A DNA stretch of 60,582 nt from positions 1 to 60,582 of the forward strand of contig NZ_NWSX01000035.1 in assembly GCF_002531825.1 (NCBI RefSeq), read 5' to 3'. Source of the DNA: Rhizobium sp. J15. GTDB taxonomy: Bacteria > Pseudomonadota > Alphaproteobacteria > Rhizobiales > Rhizobiaceae. The notes below the pieces were generated by a model that saw only the letters and a list, made by a program, of their open reading frames with translations, ran no database searches and was not told where the DNA came from. Position 1 is the first letter of the stretch. Each line of letters starts with the position of its first letter. Made by a program: the position numbers and the translations under genes. This document shows positions 8,451 to 17,213 of the stretch, piece after piece.

Positions 8451-8609
8451 CTTCATTCCTTTTCCGGTGATTTCGGTCGATCGCTCAGCCACTGAAAAGG
8501 CTGGCGAGGTCGCGACGATGAAGCCTGAAAAGGGCACGATGCGGCAGTAACGGGGCCATTTGCTGACGATTGAGCGGCTGCTTTGTGACCGGCGGCGGGA
8601 GTTCGGCCG

Positions 8610-9476
8610 CTACCGCGCAAACCGCCTCGCCCCGGCCACGCAGGCGATGACGCCGACCGTTACGCCGAGCATCGCCCAGGTCACCGGCTCGTGCAGCAGG
8701 GTGGCTGCGAGCGCCAGGCCGAAGAAGGGCTGGAGCAGTTGCAGCTGGCCGACGGCGGCGATGCCGCCCTGGGAGAGGCCGCGATACCAGAAGATGAAGC
8801 CGATCAGCATGGAGAACAGCGAGACATAGGCAAGGCCGACGAGCGCCGGCGTTTCGATGCCGGAAAAACTGGCCGGGCGGTAGAGAAACGCGACCGTGAC
8901 CATCAGCGGCAGCGACAGCACCAGCGCCCAGGAGATCACCTGCCAGCCGCCGAGCGTGCGCGACAGCCGGCCGCCTTCGGCATAGCCGAGGCCGCAGGCG
9001 AGGATTGCCGCCAGCATCAGCAGGTCGCCGACCGGCGAGGCGGTCAGCCCCTGCGCCAGAGCAAAACCCGCCACCAGCGCGCTGCCGAGAACGGAGAAAA
9101 GCCAGAAGGCCGGCTTCGGCCGCTCGCCGCCGCGGATCACGGCGAAGGTCGCGGTCGCGAGCGGCAGCAGGCCGACGAAGACGATCGAATGGGCTGACGT
9201 GACATGCTGCAGCGCCAGCGCCGTCAGCAGCGGAAAGCCCACCACGACGCCGAGCGCGACGACGGCAAGCGAGAGGATATCGCGCCCGGAGGGCCGCTTC
9301 TCGCGAAAGACAATCAGCAGGCAGAGCGCAAGAAGCCCGGCGATTGCCGCACGCGCAACGGTCAGGAAGACGGGATCGAACTGCGCCACCGCAACGCGGG
9401 TCGCCGGCAGCGAACCGCTGAAGATCACCACCCCGATCAAGCCATTGATCCATCCCGCCGTCATGCGCTCCATCAT
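8610..9476 (-). CDS. EamA/DMT-family transporter
   Basis: An inner-membrane protein of 288 residues with ten predicted helices in two homologous EamA halves. The first half contains 'FSGSLPATRVAVAQFDPVFL'; the second contains 'LGYAEGGRLSR' and 'FFGLALAATLLHEPVTWAML', the typical glutamate-bearing loop of the drug/metabolite transporter superfamily. Members export amino acids or other small metabolites. The start is one of two adjacent ATGs (9476 or 9473) behind AAGGAG. It diverges from a MocR-type regulator at 9644, and this transporter/regulator arrangement implies that the regulator controls the transporter in response to a PLP-linked amine. The substrate is unknown. Confidence 0.88.
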   Translation of the reverse strand: MMERMTAGWINGLIGVVIFSGSLPATRVAVAQFDPVFLTVARAAIAGLLALCLLIVFREKRPSGRDILSLAVVALGVVVGFPLLTALALQHVTSAHSIVFVGLLPLATATFAVIRGGERPKPAFWLFSVLGSALVAGFALAQGLTASPVGDLLMLAAILACGLGYAEGGRLSRTLGGWQVISWALVLSLPLMVTVAFLYRPASFSGIETPALVGLAYVSLFSMLIGFIFWYRGLSQGGIAAVGQLQLLQPFFGLALAATLLHEPVTWAMLGVTVGVIACVAGARRFAR

Positions 9477-9643
9477 GCACTCCTTCCAAAGTCCATGCCG
9501 GCCTTGGGAAGAACGACATGCATAAAAACAACGACCTAAGCGCGCCCCTTGAATCAAATTCGCAAGCGGCGCGCCGCTCACCTTTATCGGCCTGTACGGA
9601 TGGCCATGACAGTGACGGTCTGATACGATTTCGCAAAACTGTT

Positions 9644-11071
9644 ATGGTGCGGAAAGCAGTACGGATGGATGAAGAACTGGCGGGACGCACGCGCGTCGAG
9701 ATGGTGATCGCGACGATCCGGCAGCGCATCGCCGGGCGCAGCCTGACGCCCGGGGCAAAGCTGCCCTCGGTGCGCGGGCTGGCGGCGAGCATGAAGCTTT
9801 CGACCTCGACCGTCGTCGATGCCTATGAGCGGCTGGTCGCCGAGGGCGCGATCCTGTCGCGGCCGGGCTCGGGCTTCTATGTCGCCAACCAAGCGGCACC
9901 CTTCGCGCTCACCGAGGCCGGTCCGAAGCTCGACCGCGCCGTCGATCCCTTCTGGATCTCGCGGCAGTCGCTGGAAGCCGGCGAAGCCGATCTCAAGCCC
10001 GGCTGCGGTTGGCTGCCGCCCTCCTGGCTGCCGGGCGACGGCATGCGCCGGGCGCTCCGAACGCTTGCCCGCAGCGATGGGGCGGCCCTTGCCGATTACG
10101 GCTCGCCGCTCGGCCTGCCGCCGCTGCGCCAGCTGATTTCGCGGCGCATGGGCGAACACGGCATCGAGGCTTCGCCCGATCAGATCATGCTTGCCGAGTC
10201 AGGCACGCAGGCGATCGACCTCATCTGCCGCTTCCTGCTCGAACCCGGCGACACCGTACTAGTCGACGACCCCTGCTATTTCAATTTCCATGCGCTGCTG
10301 CGCGCCCACCGCGCCAAGATCGTCGGCGTGCCCTATACGCCCTCCGGTCCCGACATCGAGCAATTCGCCCAGGTCGTCGCCGAACAGCGGCCGCGGCTCT
10401 ACATCACCAACTCCGCCATCCACAACCCGACCGGCGCCGCGCTCTCTCCCGTAACGGCGCACCGCGTTCTGAAACTCGCCGACCAGTTCGATTTCACCAT
10501 CATCGAGGACGATATCTTCGCCGATTTCGAATATGCGGCGGCCCCTCGCCTCGCAGCCTTCGACGGGCTCGACCGCGTCATCCATATCGGCAGTTTTTCG
10601 AAGACGCTTTCGGCGTCGGCTCGCTGCGGCTTCGTGGCGGCGAAGCCGGAATGGATCGACGGCCTCACCGACCTCAAGATCGCCACCGCCTTCGGCGGCG
10701 GCCGGATGACCGCCGAACTGGTGCTCGCCGTCTTAAGCGACGGCGGCTACCGCAAGCACATGGAAACGCTGCGGCAGCGCCTCGCCCGCGCGATGACCGA
10801 AGTCTCGGCCCGTCTGAAGGTCCTCGGCATCACGCCCTGGCTGGAACCCCAGGCCGGCATGTTCCTCTGGTGCCGCCTGCCGGAGGGCATCGACGCGGCT
10901 GATGTGGCGCGGGCGGCCCTGGAAAGGCGCATCGTGCTGGCGCCCGGCAATGCCTTCAGCCTGTCGCAGACGGCAACGGGTTTCATGCGGTTCAATGTGT
11001 CGCAGACGCTGGATGCGCGGGTGTTCGAGGTGTTGGGGGATGTGTTGCGAAAGCGGCCGGAGGAAAGGTGA
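9644..11071 (+). CDS. MocR-type GntR regulator with aminotransferase-like domain
   Basis: About 475 residues. The N-terminal winged helix of the GntR family ('PSVRGLAASMKLSTSTVVDA', 'GAILSRPGSGFYV') is fused to a fold-type I aminotransferase domain. PLP residues are recognisable: 'NPTGAALSP', 'IIEDDIFADF' (Asp for the pyridine nitrogen) and 'IGSFSKTLSASARCGF' (the Schiff-base lysine). MocR proteins use PLP or PLP-amine adducts as effectors rather than catalysing transamination. The start is uncertain: ATGs lie at 9644 and 9665, and an in-frame ATG at 9518 gives an unlikely leader. It diverges from the EamA transporter and is the obvious candidate for its regulator. The sequence gtacggatgg occurs twice (near 9594 and 9659) and could be the usual MocR direct repeat. 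Confidence 0.87.
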   Translation: MVRKAVRMDEELAGRTRVEMVIATIRQRIAGRSLTPGAKLPSVRGLAASMKLSTSTVVDAYERLVAEGAILSRPGSGFYVANQAAPFALTEAGPKLDRAVDPFWISRQSLEAGEADLKPGCGWLPPSWLPGDGMRRALRTLARSDGAALADYGSPLGLPPLRQLISRRMGEHGIEASPDQIMLAESGTQAIDLICRFLLEPGDTVLVDDPCYFNFHALLRAHRAKIVGVPYTPSGPDIEQFAQVVAEQRPRLYITNSAIHNPTGAALSPVTAHRVLKLADQFDFTIIEDDIFADFEYAAAPRLAAFDGLDRVIHIGSFSKTLSASARCGFVAAKPEWIDGLTDLKIATAFGGGRMTAELVLAVLSDGGYRKHMETLRQRLARAMTEVSARLKVLGITPWLEPQAGMFLWCRLPEGIDAADVARAALERRIVLAPGNAFSLSQTATGFMRFNVSQTLDARVFEVLGDVLRKRPEER

Positions 11072-11134
11072 GCAGCAACGCCACAAATGCATGGGGCGGA
11101 AGCGAAGGGCAATGATGAAAGGCGTGCCGTGTAG

Positions 11135-11296
11135 CCCCCTCATCCGACCCTTCGGGCCACCTTCTCCCCGTTGGGGAGAAGAGAGAGCAGGCCGCCCAGC
11201 CACCGTCCCACAGCACGAGTCTCAAGCTGGGCGAGGCCTCGCCACATCCCCTTCTCCCCAGCGGGGAGAAGGTGGCGGCAGCCGGATGAGGGGGCC
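11135..11296. repeat. RIME-like palindromic mosaic element
   Basis: Outer inverted arms (ccccctcatccgaccc and gccggatgaggggg) enclose two small palindromes, ccttctccccgttggggag and ccttctccccagcggggag. Relatives lie at 13580, 16915, 24253, 44071 and 56608. It fills the space between the MocR gene and the response regulator gene. Confidence 0.85.
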
Positions 11297-11332
11297 TCAC
11301 GGCACGCCCTCGCCCTTCTCGCCACCACCCCA

Positions 11333-11734
11333 TCAAAACGACCGGTTGACCGCCTTGTCATTCTCCAGCCGCGTCACGCAGCCCTCCAGCTTGGCAAGCA
11401 GCAGATCGAAATCGAGCGGCTTCGTCAGGTAATCCGCGGCCCCGGCGCGCAGGCCGGCGAGCGTGTTTTCACGGTCGGTCAGTGCCGTCAGCAGGATGAA
11501 GGGGATGTTGGAGAATTGCGGGTGGTTGATCTGGATTTCCGCCAGCAGCTGGTGGCCGTCCATGACGGGCATCGAGATATCGCTGATGACGATGTCGGGC
11601 CATTTGGACAGGATCATTTCCAGCCCCTCGGCGCCGTTTGCGGCTTCGAGCGTCCTGTATCCGGCTTCGTTCAGTTCCTCGACGAGGAGGTTGCGGATCT
11701 CGACTTCATCTTCAATGCACAGGACAGTGACCAT
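11333..11734 (-). CDS. single-domain response regulator (CheY-like receiver)
   Basis: 133 residues forming one receiver domain and nothing else. The acidic pocket is Glu8-Asp9 (CIEDE), the phospho-acceptor is Asp52 in 'IVISDISMPVMDG', the switch Thr/Ser is in 'FILLTALTD', and the conserved Lys is in 'DYLTKPLD'. Without an output domain it probably signals by protein contact or relays phosphate to a later partner. It is the second gene of a two-gene operon: ten bases separate its ATG from the kinase stop, with a gaggaa site between them. Its cognate kinase is almost certainly the CHASE4 histidine kinase upstream. Confidence 0.93.
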   Translation of the reverse strand: MVTVLCIEDEVEIRNLLVEELNEAGYRTLEAANGAEGLEMILSKWPDIVISDISMPVMDGHQLLAEIQINHPQFSNIPFILLTALTDRENTLAGLRAGAADYLTKPLDFDLLLAKLEGCVTRLENDKAVNRSF

Positions 11735-11744
11735 AAGCTATTCC

Positions 11745-13544
11745 TCAAGCTGCAAATTGTTGATCCTGCAATAGACGCTCTATCGGCAGGAGAATGGTGA
11801 AAGTGGTGCCCTTGCCGAGCTCGCTCGCCACCTCGACCTTGCCGCCATGCAGTTCGACGACCTGCTTGACGACGTTGAGGCCGATGCCGGTTCCGGCAAT
11901 GCCGGTGGCGCTGCGGGCGCGGTAATAGGGCTGGAAGAGTTTCGGCAGATCCTCGGCATCCATGCCGATGCCGCTGTCGGCGACCGAAATCTCCACCGTC
12001 TTTTCGTCCGCTCGCGCGCGGATATGAATATCTCCCGCATTTGGCGAATATTTGACAGCGTTCGAGATCAGGTTGGTGAACACCTGCTCCATCGCGCTGC
12101 GGTCGAAGCTCAGGCGCTCGGGGATCGGCGCGAGATCGAGATGCAGCACATGCGCGCGGCTGAGCGGCCGCTGCTTCTCGCAGCACTCGACGAGCAGCGC
12201 CTTCAGGTCGCCTTCGCTGCGCTTCAGGATGATCTGGCCGGTTTCCAGCCTGCCGCTGGCAAGAATGCTTTCCATGAGGCCGACCATGCGCACAACCGCG
12301 CTGCGGATCACGCCCGCCTTTTCCAGCACGTAATCGCCGCTGACATTGGTGGTCGAGCGGCAGAGCCGCTGGGCGGCCGCGTCGATGATGGCAAGCGGCG
12401 TGCGGAACTCGTGCGAGGCCATGGCGACGAACTGGCGCTGGAGCGCGTTGACGTGGCGTTCGTGGGCGAGCAGCCGGTCCAGCTCCTCCCTCTGCCTTTC
12501 GATTTCGGCGGTGCGGTCGGCCACCATCTCTTCCAGATGGCTGCGGTGATGGGTGAGCTCGGCCTGGCTGTCGAGCAGGGTCAGCGATGTGCGGTGCAGC
12601 CCGCGTCCGAGCCAGAACACGGCGGTGATCAATATCGCCAGGCAGCCGAGCCCGGCCGGCGCAATCTGCTTGAGCAGCATGAAGCCGGGCCGGATCGGCC
12701 GCCAGACGAGATAGCCGATCGTGCCGCCCTCATGCGAGGCAACGGGCACCTGCGCCCGCGCGTCCGGGCCCTTCGAAAGCGAAAACCGCAGGCCGTCGAG
12801 CCTGGCGTAATGGGCGATGTTTTCGGCAACCTTTCCATCGATGAACTTGAGCGAGACGGCGATGAACTCCTGGCCCGCCTCGATCTGCATCCTGGCCGAA
12901 CTCGGCAGGATCGGCCGGGCGCTGGCGATTGCCGGCCTGTTGCCGATCATGACCGTGCGCACGTGCGCCAGCTGCCCGGGCGGCAAGGCGCCGGGCTTTC
13001 CGGCCCCGTCGGTGAGCGCGGCGCGCATCTCGCCGGCAAGCGCGGTCATCTCGCCCGCGTCGTCGCTGCCGAGCCGCGGCGGCATGGTGTCGGCCCCGTC
13101 GCGGAATGCGAACATCAGCCGGTTGGTATCGTCGAAAATATAGGTGCGGTCGTGGCCGAAATACTGGCTCGTCCACCGGCCGACATTGTCGACCAGCCAA
13201 TCATGGTTGCGCTGCTTGGCGTAAAGAAAGGCATCGTCCCACTTGGTGATGCTTTCCTGCTCGCGCGGAAGCGCGTTGATCTGCTCTTCCAGCCCCTGGC
13301 CGACGAAATCGGACTGGCGGCGCAGCGAGATGTCATCGACCTTGACGGAGGCGAGCCAGGCAAAGCCGCAAAGCAACACCGCCGCCGCAGAGGTGAGCGC
13401 CACCAGGACGAACGTGATGTGCGATGTGAGCCCGACCTTCAATCCCCGCAACCTTTTGACGGCGTTCGCTACCGGAGAAGTTGACACGCAAAGGTTGACG
13501 GACGATGAATTGCTCTCGGAGAGAAATTGCCCATCTTTCGTCAT
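11745..13544 (-). CDS. CHASE4-domain membrane histidine kinase
   Basis: About 599 residues. A first membrane helix ('FVLVALTSAAAVLLCGFAWL') is followed by a periplasmic CHASE4 sensor with its hallmark 'ESITKWDDAFLYAKQRNHDW' and 'YIFDDTNRLMF', a second helix ('GLGCLAILITAVFWLG'), a coiled coil, a HisKA helix with the phospho-His in 'MASHEFRTPLAII', and an ATPase domain with N, G1 and G2 boxes ('NLISNAVKYSP', 'VADSGIGM', 'GTGIGLNVV'). The ligand of CHASE4 is generally unknown. The start is uncertain: the farthest upstream ATG (13589) lies inside the RIME-like element, so 13544 is used. It forms an operon with the receiver protein. Confidence 0.9.
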   Translation of the reverse strand: MTKDGQFLSESNSSSVNLCVSTSPVANAVKRLRGLKVGLTSHITFVLVALTSAAAVLLCGFAWLASVKVDDISLRRQSDFVGQGLEEQINALPREQESITKWDDAFLYAKQRNHDWLVDNVGRWTSQYFGHDRTYIFDDTNRLMFAFRDGADTMPPRLGSDDAGEMTALAGEMRAALTDGAGKPGALPPGQLAHVRTVMIGNRPAIASARPILPSSARMQIEAGQEFIAVSLKFIDGKVAENIAHYARLDGLRFSLSKGPDARAQVPVASHEGGTIGYLVWRPIRPGFMLLKQIAPAGLGCLAILITAVFWLGRGLHRTSLTLLDSQAELTHHRSHLEEMVADRTAEIERQREELDRLLAHERHVNALQRQFVAMASHEFRTPLAIIDAAAQRLCRSTTNVSGDYVLEKAGVIRSAVVRMVGLMESILASGRLETGQIILKRSEGDLKALLVECCEKQRPLSRAHVLHLDLAPIPERLSFDRSAMEQVFTNLISNAVKYSPNAGDIHIRARADEKTVEISVADSGIGMDAEDLPKLFQPYYRARSATGIAGTGIGLNVVKQVVELHGGKVEVASELGKGTTFTILLPIERLLQDQQFAA

Positions 13545-13579
13545 TGCTGGCGTGCTTGCATTCGCCGTTTCGCCAAGCA

Positions 13580-13673
13580 GCCCCCTCATGGGGAGAAGAG
13601 AAGAGACTCGGAGCAGCGCCCCATCACCTTCTCCCCAGCGGGGAGAAGGTGGCGGCAGCCGGATGAGGGGGCC
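13580..13673. repeat. RIME-like element, shortened left arm
   Basis: The right half is complete (ccttctccccagcggggag plus the ggatgaggggg arm). The left half is reduced to ccccctcatggggagaag. It abuts, and may have replaced, the 5' end of the kinase gene. Confidence 0.8.
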
Positions 13674-13794
13674 ACGGGCACATCGCTAAAGGCAAGCTGG
13701 ACGCCCTACCCCGGAGAAAGCAAGAAGCAGCGTTGGAGCGCGTGCTTCGAGGCTCCGCGATCGCCGGATGCAAGGGCTCACCAATGGCCCATGC

Positions 13795-14424
13795 TCACGG
13801 CCGGCGCACCGCGCGGATCTTGCCGCTGCTGCCGCCGCCGCAGAAGAAGCGGTTGCCGCCGTCGGATTCGAGGCCGGAGACGCCGGTGCCTTCGGGCATA
13901 TCGAGCCGTTCCAGCACTTCGCCCGTCTCGGGATCGATGCGCCTGACGTCGCTGTCGTCGCCTTCCCAAGTGCCGTGCCAGAGCTGGCCGTCGACCCAGG
14001 TCACGCCTGTGACGACGCGGTTGGAGTCGATGGTGCGCAGGATCTTGCCGGTCTCGGGATCGATCTGGTGGATCCGGCGGCCGCGATGCTGGCCGACCCA
14101 GAGCGTGCCCTCGGCCCAGGCCAGGCCGGAATCGCCGCCATTGCCGGGGGCCGGGATGGTGGTGAGTATCCTGCCGGTCTTCGGATCGATCTTGTGGATG
14201 ACGTCCTCGGCGATTTGATAGAGGAATTCACCGTCGAAGGCCGTGCCGGCATGGGAGGCGACCTCGATGACGCGCACCACCTCGCCGCTGTCGGGATCGA
14301 GCGCGTTCAGCCTGTCGCCCGAGGCGAACCAGACGTGCCGGCCGTCGAAAGTGACGCCGTGGACGCGCTCGGCATCCGGAAAAGGTCCATATTCGCGCAG
14401 GATCTGAGCAGCCGAATTCTTCAT
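13795..14424 (-). CDS. Vgb/YncE-like beta-propeller protein
   Basis: 209 residues with repeated blades of the form 'WFASGDRLNALDPDSGEVVR', 'IHKIDPKTGRILTTI', 'IHQIDPETGKILRTI' and 'VRRIDPETGEVLERL'. The xxxIDPxTGxxxR unit is characteristic of six- or seven-bladed propellers such as virginiamycin B lyase-like and YncE-like proteins. No signal peptide is seen, so it is probably cytoplasmic. The protein is short for a full propeller. It lies 27 bases downstream of an HTH regulator on the same strand and is probably cotranscribed. An enzymatic role is not supported by any catalytic residue that I can identify; ligand binding is as likely. Confidence 0.72.
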   Translation of the reverse strand: MKNSAAQILREYGPFPDAERVHGVTFDGRHVWFASGDRLNALDPDSGEVVRVIEVASHAGTAFDGEFLYQIAEDVIHKIDPKTGRILTTIPAPGNGGDSGLAWAEGTLWVGQHRGRRIHQIDPETGKILRTIDSNRVVTGVTWVDGQLWHGTWEGDDSDVRRIDPETGEVLERLDMPEGTGVSGLESDGGNRFFCGGGSSGKIRAVRRP

Positions 14425-14451
14425 CTCTTCCTCCTTGTCGATGGAACCATA

Positions 14452-15672
14452 TTAGTCGCTCGGCAGCGGCCCGGGGAGTAACAAGATCGTCGGGAATGAG
14501 GAGAGCGGCGGGCTCATCCAGCGCCGCGCCCGGCCGCGCCCGAGCGCTCGCACCCTGCCCTCGCCAGCAAGCCTGTCCAGCGCCCGCTGCACGGTGCGGG
14601 GGCTCGCGCCGAGCGCGATCGCCAGCGCCGAACTCGACCACGCCTCGCCATCGGCAAGCAGGGCAAGCACTGCCGCATGCGGCCCTTCGACGAGGGGCGC
14701 CAAGACCGCGATCTCGCCGGCGCCGCGCGGCGAAAGTGCAAAGCCGCGCTTGGTCGCCGAGACCTCGGCCAGCCCCGCAAGTTCGGCGCGCAAGCGGCCG
14801 ATCTCGACGCGCAGCCGCGCGCGGTGGGATTCGTCGGCATGCTTGCCGCGAAAGGCGCGCGCAATCAGCACGCCGCGCGCCACATCCGCCGGCCAGGCTT
14901 CGGCAAGTGCGCGGGCAAGCGCGAAAAGCACCGGCCGGCTTGCGAGCGGCACCGCCGCGCCGGCCGCGCGCACGACATGGCGGCAGGCATCGACGACGAG
15001 CGTGCCGGATGCAAACAGCGCCTCGACCTCGGCAAGCAGCAGCGGGCGCTCGTTCCCAAGCGAAACCAGCCGCGCCGCCGGGAGATCGAGCACGCGGGCG
15101 GCGGCTTCGACCTCCGCCGTCAGCACCGGCATATCGGCGTGGCGTGCCGCAAGCCCTGCCCGGTCGAGGGCGGCACGCGCCGCCTCCGTGCGCAGCCGCC
15201 GCACCGCGATGCCGGCCGCGACAAGCTCGTGGGCCGCCCGCAATGGCGGCGGCAGCGGCGCCGGATCGAGCGCCGCCAGCGCCTGCTCTGCCTCGTCGAG
15301 ACGGCCGATCAGCACCAGCCGGCGGATGGCGATATTGCCGGCATGGGCTGAATTGACCCGGTCGCCATGCGCCTCCAGAACCTTGCGCGCGCCATCCAGC
15401 GCCTTGACCGGCCAGGTGAGATCGCGCGAGACGAGCGCGATCTCGGCCTCGGCGACCACGCAGCGGGCGCGGGCCACCGCCTCGCGCGGGCCGAAGGCGC
15501 GGGCGGCGCTCTTCAACAGCGCCTTGGCGCGCACGAGATCGCCGAGCTGCGCCATGGCGATGCCGCGCAGCGCCAGCCCCGCCGCATCCTCGCGCAGCGC
15601 CACCCGTTTCAGGGCACCCAGCACATCGCCCGACGCCAGCGCCCGTGCCGCGGCCGTGATCAGCGAGTCCAT
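14452..15672 (-). CDS. transcriptional regulator with C-terminal HTH and helical-repeat domain
   Basis: 406 residues. About 300 residues are Ala/Leu/Arg-rich helices resembling TPR-like repeats ('GDLVRAKALLKSAARAFGP', 'GRLDEAEQALAALDPAP'). The C-terminus carries a winged helix-turn-helix ('ALAIALGASPRTVQRALDRL' then 'GRVRALGRGRARRWM'). The layout suggests a DNA-binding regulator whose helical part senses a partner or ligand. The gene diverges from the DUF899 pair at 15787 and precedes the beta-propeller gene in an operon, so it probably controls one or both. A long antisense open frame here is a composition artefact. The exact family name is not known to me. Confidence 0.75.
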   Translation of the reverse strand: MDSLITAAARALASGDVLGALKRVALREDAAGLALRGIAMAQLGDLVRAKALLKSAARAFGPREAVARARCVVAEAEIALVSRDLTWPVKALDGARKVLEAHGDRVNSAHAGNIAIRRLVLIGRLDEAEQALAALDPAPLPPPLRAAHELVAAGIAVRRLRTEAARAALDRAGLAARHADMPVLTAEVEAAARVLDLPAARLVSLGNERPLLLAEVEALFASGTLVVDACRHVVRAAGAAVPLASRPVLFALARALAEAWPADVARGVLIARAFRGKHADESHRARLRVEIGRLRAELAGLAEVSATKRGFALSPRGAGEIAVLAPLVEGPHAAVLALLADGEAWSSSALAIALGASPRTVQRALDRLAGEGRVRALGRGRARRWMSPPLSSFPTILLLPGPLPSD

Positions 15673-15786
15673 TCAAATCCCGTCACACTTGTCACTCCCG
15701 CCATTCCTCCGCCCGGCCGTAATCTTCCCTCGACTTCAGGCAACCGCGCCGGATGCTACGACGAGAGACAGGCAAAGGAGAAGACC

Positions 15787-16584
15787 ATGACGGCAATGCT
15801 GAACGCAACCCGCGAGCAATGGCTGGCGGCGAGACTCGATCTGCTCGAGGAAGAGAAGGAACTGACGCGGCAAAGCGATGCGCTGGCGGCCAAACGCCGG
15901 CAATTGCCGCGTGTGCGGATCGACAAGGACTATCGCTTCGATACTGACGGCGGCAGCGTCTCGCTGAAGGATCTCTTCGGCGGGCGCTCGCAGCTTCTGA
16001 TCTATCACTTCATGTTCGGGCCGGATTACAGCGCCGGCTGCCCCTCCTGCTCCTCGATCGCCGACGGCTTCAACGGCTTCTTCGTCCATCTGCAGAACCA
16101 TGACGTCGCCTTCTGGGCCGTCTCGCGGGCGCCGCTTGCCAAGCTTGACGCCTTCAAGCGGCGCATGGACTGGAGCTTTCCCTGGGCCTCTTCGGCCGGC
16201 AGCGATTTCAACGGCGATTTCAGCGTCTGGTTCAGCGCCGAAGAACAGCGCCTCGGCGGCATCGAATACAATTACCGCCGCGAACCGCCCGCCCCCGAAC
16301 CGGCGCCCGGCAGCACCGTGCAGGAATGGCAGCTGCGCGGCAGCGAAGCGCCGATCGTCCAGATCGCGTCCATGACCGGCACCGACGTCACCACCTACAC
16401 CCGCGACCGCCCCGGCGTCAGCGCCTTCGAACTGATCGACGGCGCGGTCCATCACAGCTATTCCAGCTATGCACGCGGGCTGGACGGGCTCTGGGGCATG
16501 TATCAATGGCTCGACCGCGCCCCGAAGGGCCGCAACGAAACCGGCATCTGGTGGCGCCACCACGACCGCTACGGCAAGGAGTGA
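15787..16584 (+). CDS. DUF899 family thioredoxin-like protein
   Basis: 265 residues of the DUF899 type: 'RVRIDKDYRFDT', 'SLKDLFGGRSQLLIYHFMFG', 'CPSCSSIADGFNGFFVHLQN', 'FWAVSRAPLAKLDAFKRRM' and the C-terminal 'WMYQWLDRAPKGRN'-like end. The fold is thioredoxin-like, with a CPSC pair where the thioredoxin active site would be; a redox function is plausible but unproved. The ATG at 15787 is supported by aaggag nine bases upstream and by the family start. It leads a two-gene unit with a small membrane protein (16590) and diverges from the HTH regulator. Longer upstream in-frame sequence belongs to antisense reading of the regulator gene. Confidence 0.9.
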   Translation: MTAMLNATREQWLAARLDLLEEEKELTRQSDALAAKRRQLPRVRIDKDYRFDTDGGSVSLKDLFGGRSQLLIYHFMFGPDYSAGCPSCSSIADGFNGFFVHLQNHDVAFWAVSRAPLAKLDAFKRRMDWSFPWASSAGSDFNGDFSVWFSAEEQRLGGIEYNYRREPPAPEPAPGSTVQEWQLRGSEAPIVQIASMTGTDVTTYTRDRPGVSAFELIDGAVHHSYSSYARGLDGLWGMYQWLDRAPKGRNETGIWWRHHDRYGKE

Positions 16585-16589
16585 CGGCA

Positions 16590-16847
16590 ATGGCGCTCTT
16601 CGCTCACGCCTCGAAACGGGCCGACGACGCCGGCCCCTCCCTCGACGCCGCCAACTGGCTGTCGCTCGCCGCTGCCCCGACATTCGCGATCATGGCGTTG
16701 CTGACGGCCGGGAGCCCGGATATGCTCTGCATGACCACGTCAGACGCCTTTCCGCTCACCGGGATGACATCGATGTACCTGCTGATGACCGGCTTCCACC
16801 TGGCGCCGTGGTTGCGGCTTGTTGGTGGGTGGGGCATGAAACGGTGA
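16590..16847 (+). CDS. small membrane protein linked to DUF899 gene
   Basis: 85 residues with two hydrophobic helices ('WLSLAAAPTFAIMALLTAG' and 'MTSMYLLMTGFHLAPWLRLV'). It starts five bases after the DUF899 stop, with the aaggag site inside the end of that gene, so translation is coupled. No named family is recognised. Its position suggests that it works with, or is at least coexpressed with, the DUF899 protein. Confidence 0.7.
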   Translation: MALFAHASKRADDAGPSLDAANWLSLAAAPTFAIMALLTAGSPDMLCMTTSDAFPLTGMTSMYLLMTGFHLAPWLRLVGGWGMKR

Positions 16848-16914
16848 TGGTGGTTCACCCCGCCCCTCTGTGCTAGAGACACGAGGATACCGGAAGAGAG
16901 GGCATACCGTGTAG

Positions 16915-17082
16915 CCCCCTCATCCGACCCTGCGGGCCACCTTCTCCCCGCTGGGGAGAAGAGGGAGATCGTGGGGGGTCTCGTCAGTCCCTCGGATAGC
17001 AGGGGGTGGGAGAGAATGCGGCATTGCCACGAGTCTCTTCTCCCCAGCGGGGAGAAGGTGGCGGCAGCCGGATGAGGGGGCC
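16915..17082. repeat. RIME-like palindromic mosaic element
   Basis: Complete copy with outer arms ccccctcatccgaccc and gccggatgaggggg and two inner ctccccgctggggag/ctccccagcggggag palindromes. It separates the DUF899 unit from the LLM oxidoreductase gene. Confidence 0.85.
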
Positions 17083-17213
17083 GCACGCGATACGCAGGCA
17101 AGAATCCAACCACGCGCGCTCAAGAAAGCCGCATCCCTCCGCTCCCGATTGTCTTGCGGCCCCAAACCATGCCATGACCGATCCACCACAAACCCAACGG
17201 ATAAAGGCGCGGC

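Noticed and set aside
11847..13484. Long plus-strand open frame opposite the CHASE4 kinase gene
   Set aside because: It is the antisense shadow of a high-G+C gene. The minus strand carries complete kinase motifs, whereas the plus frame has no domain and atypical composition.
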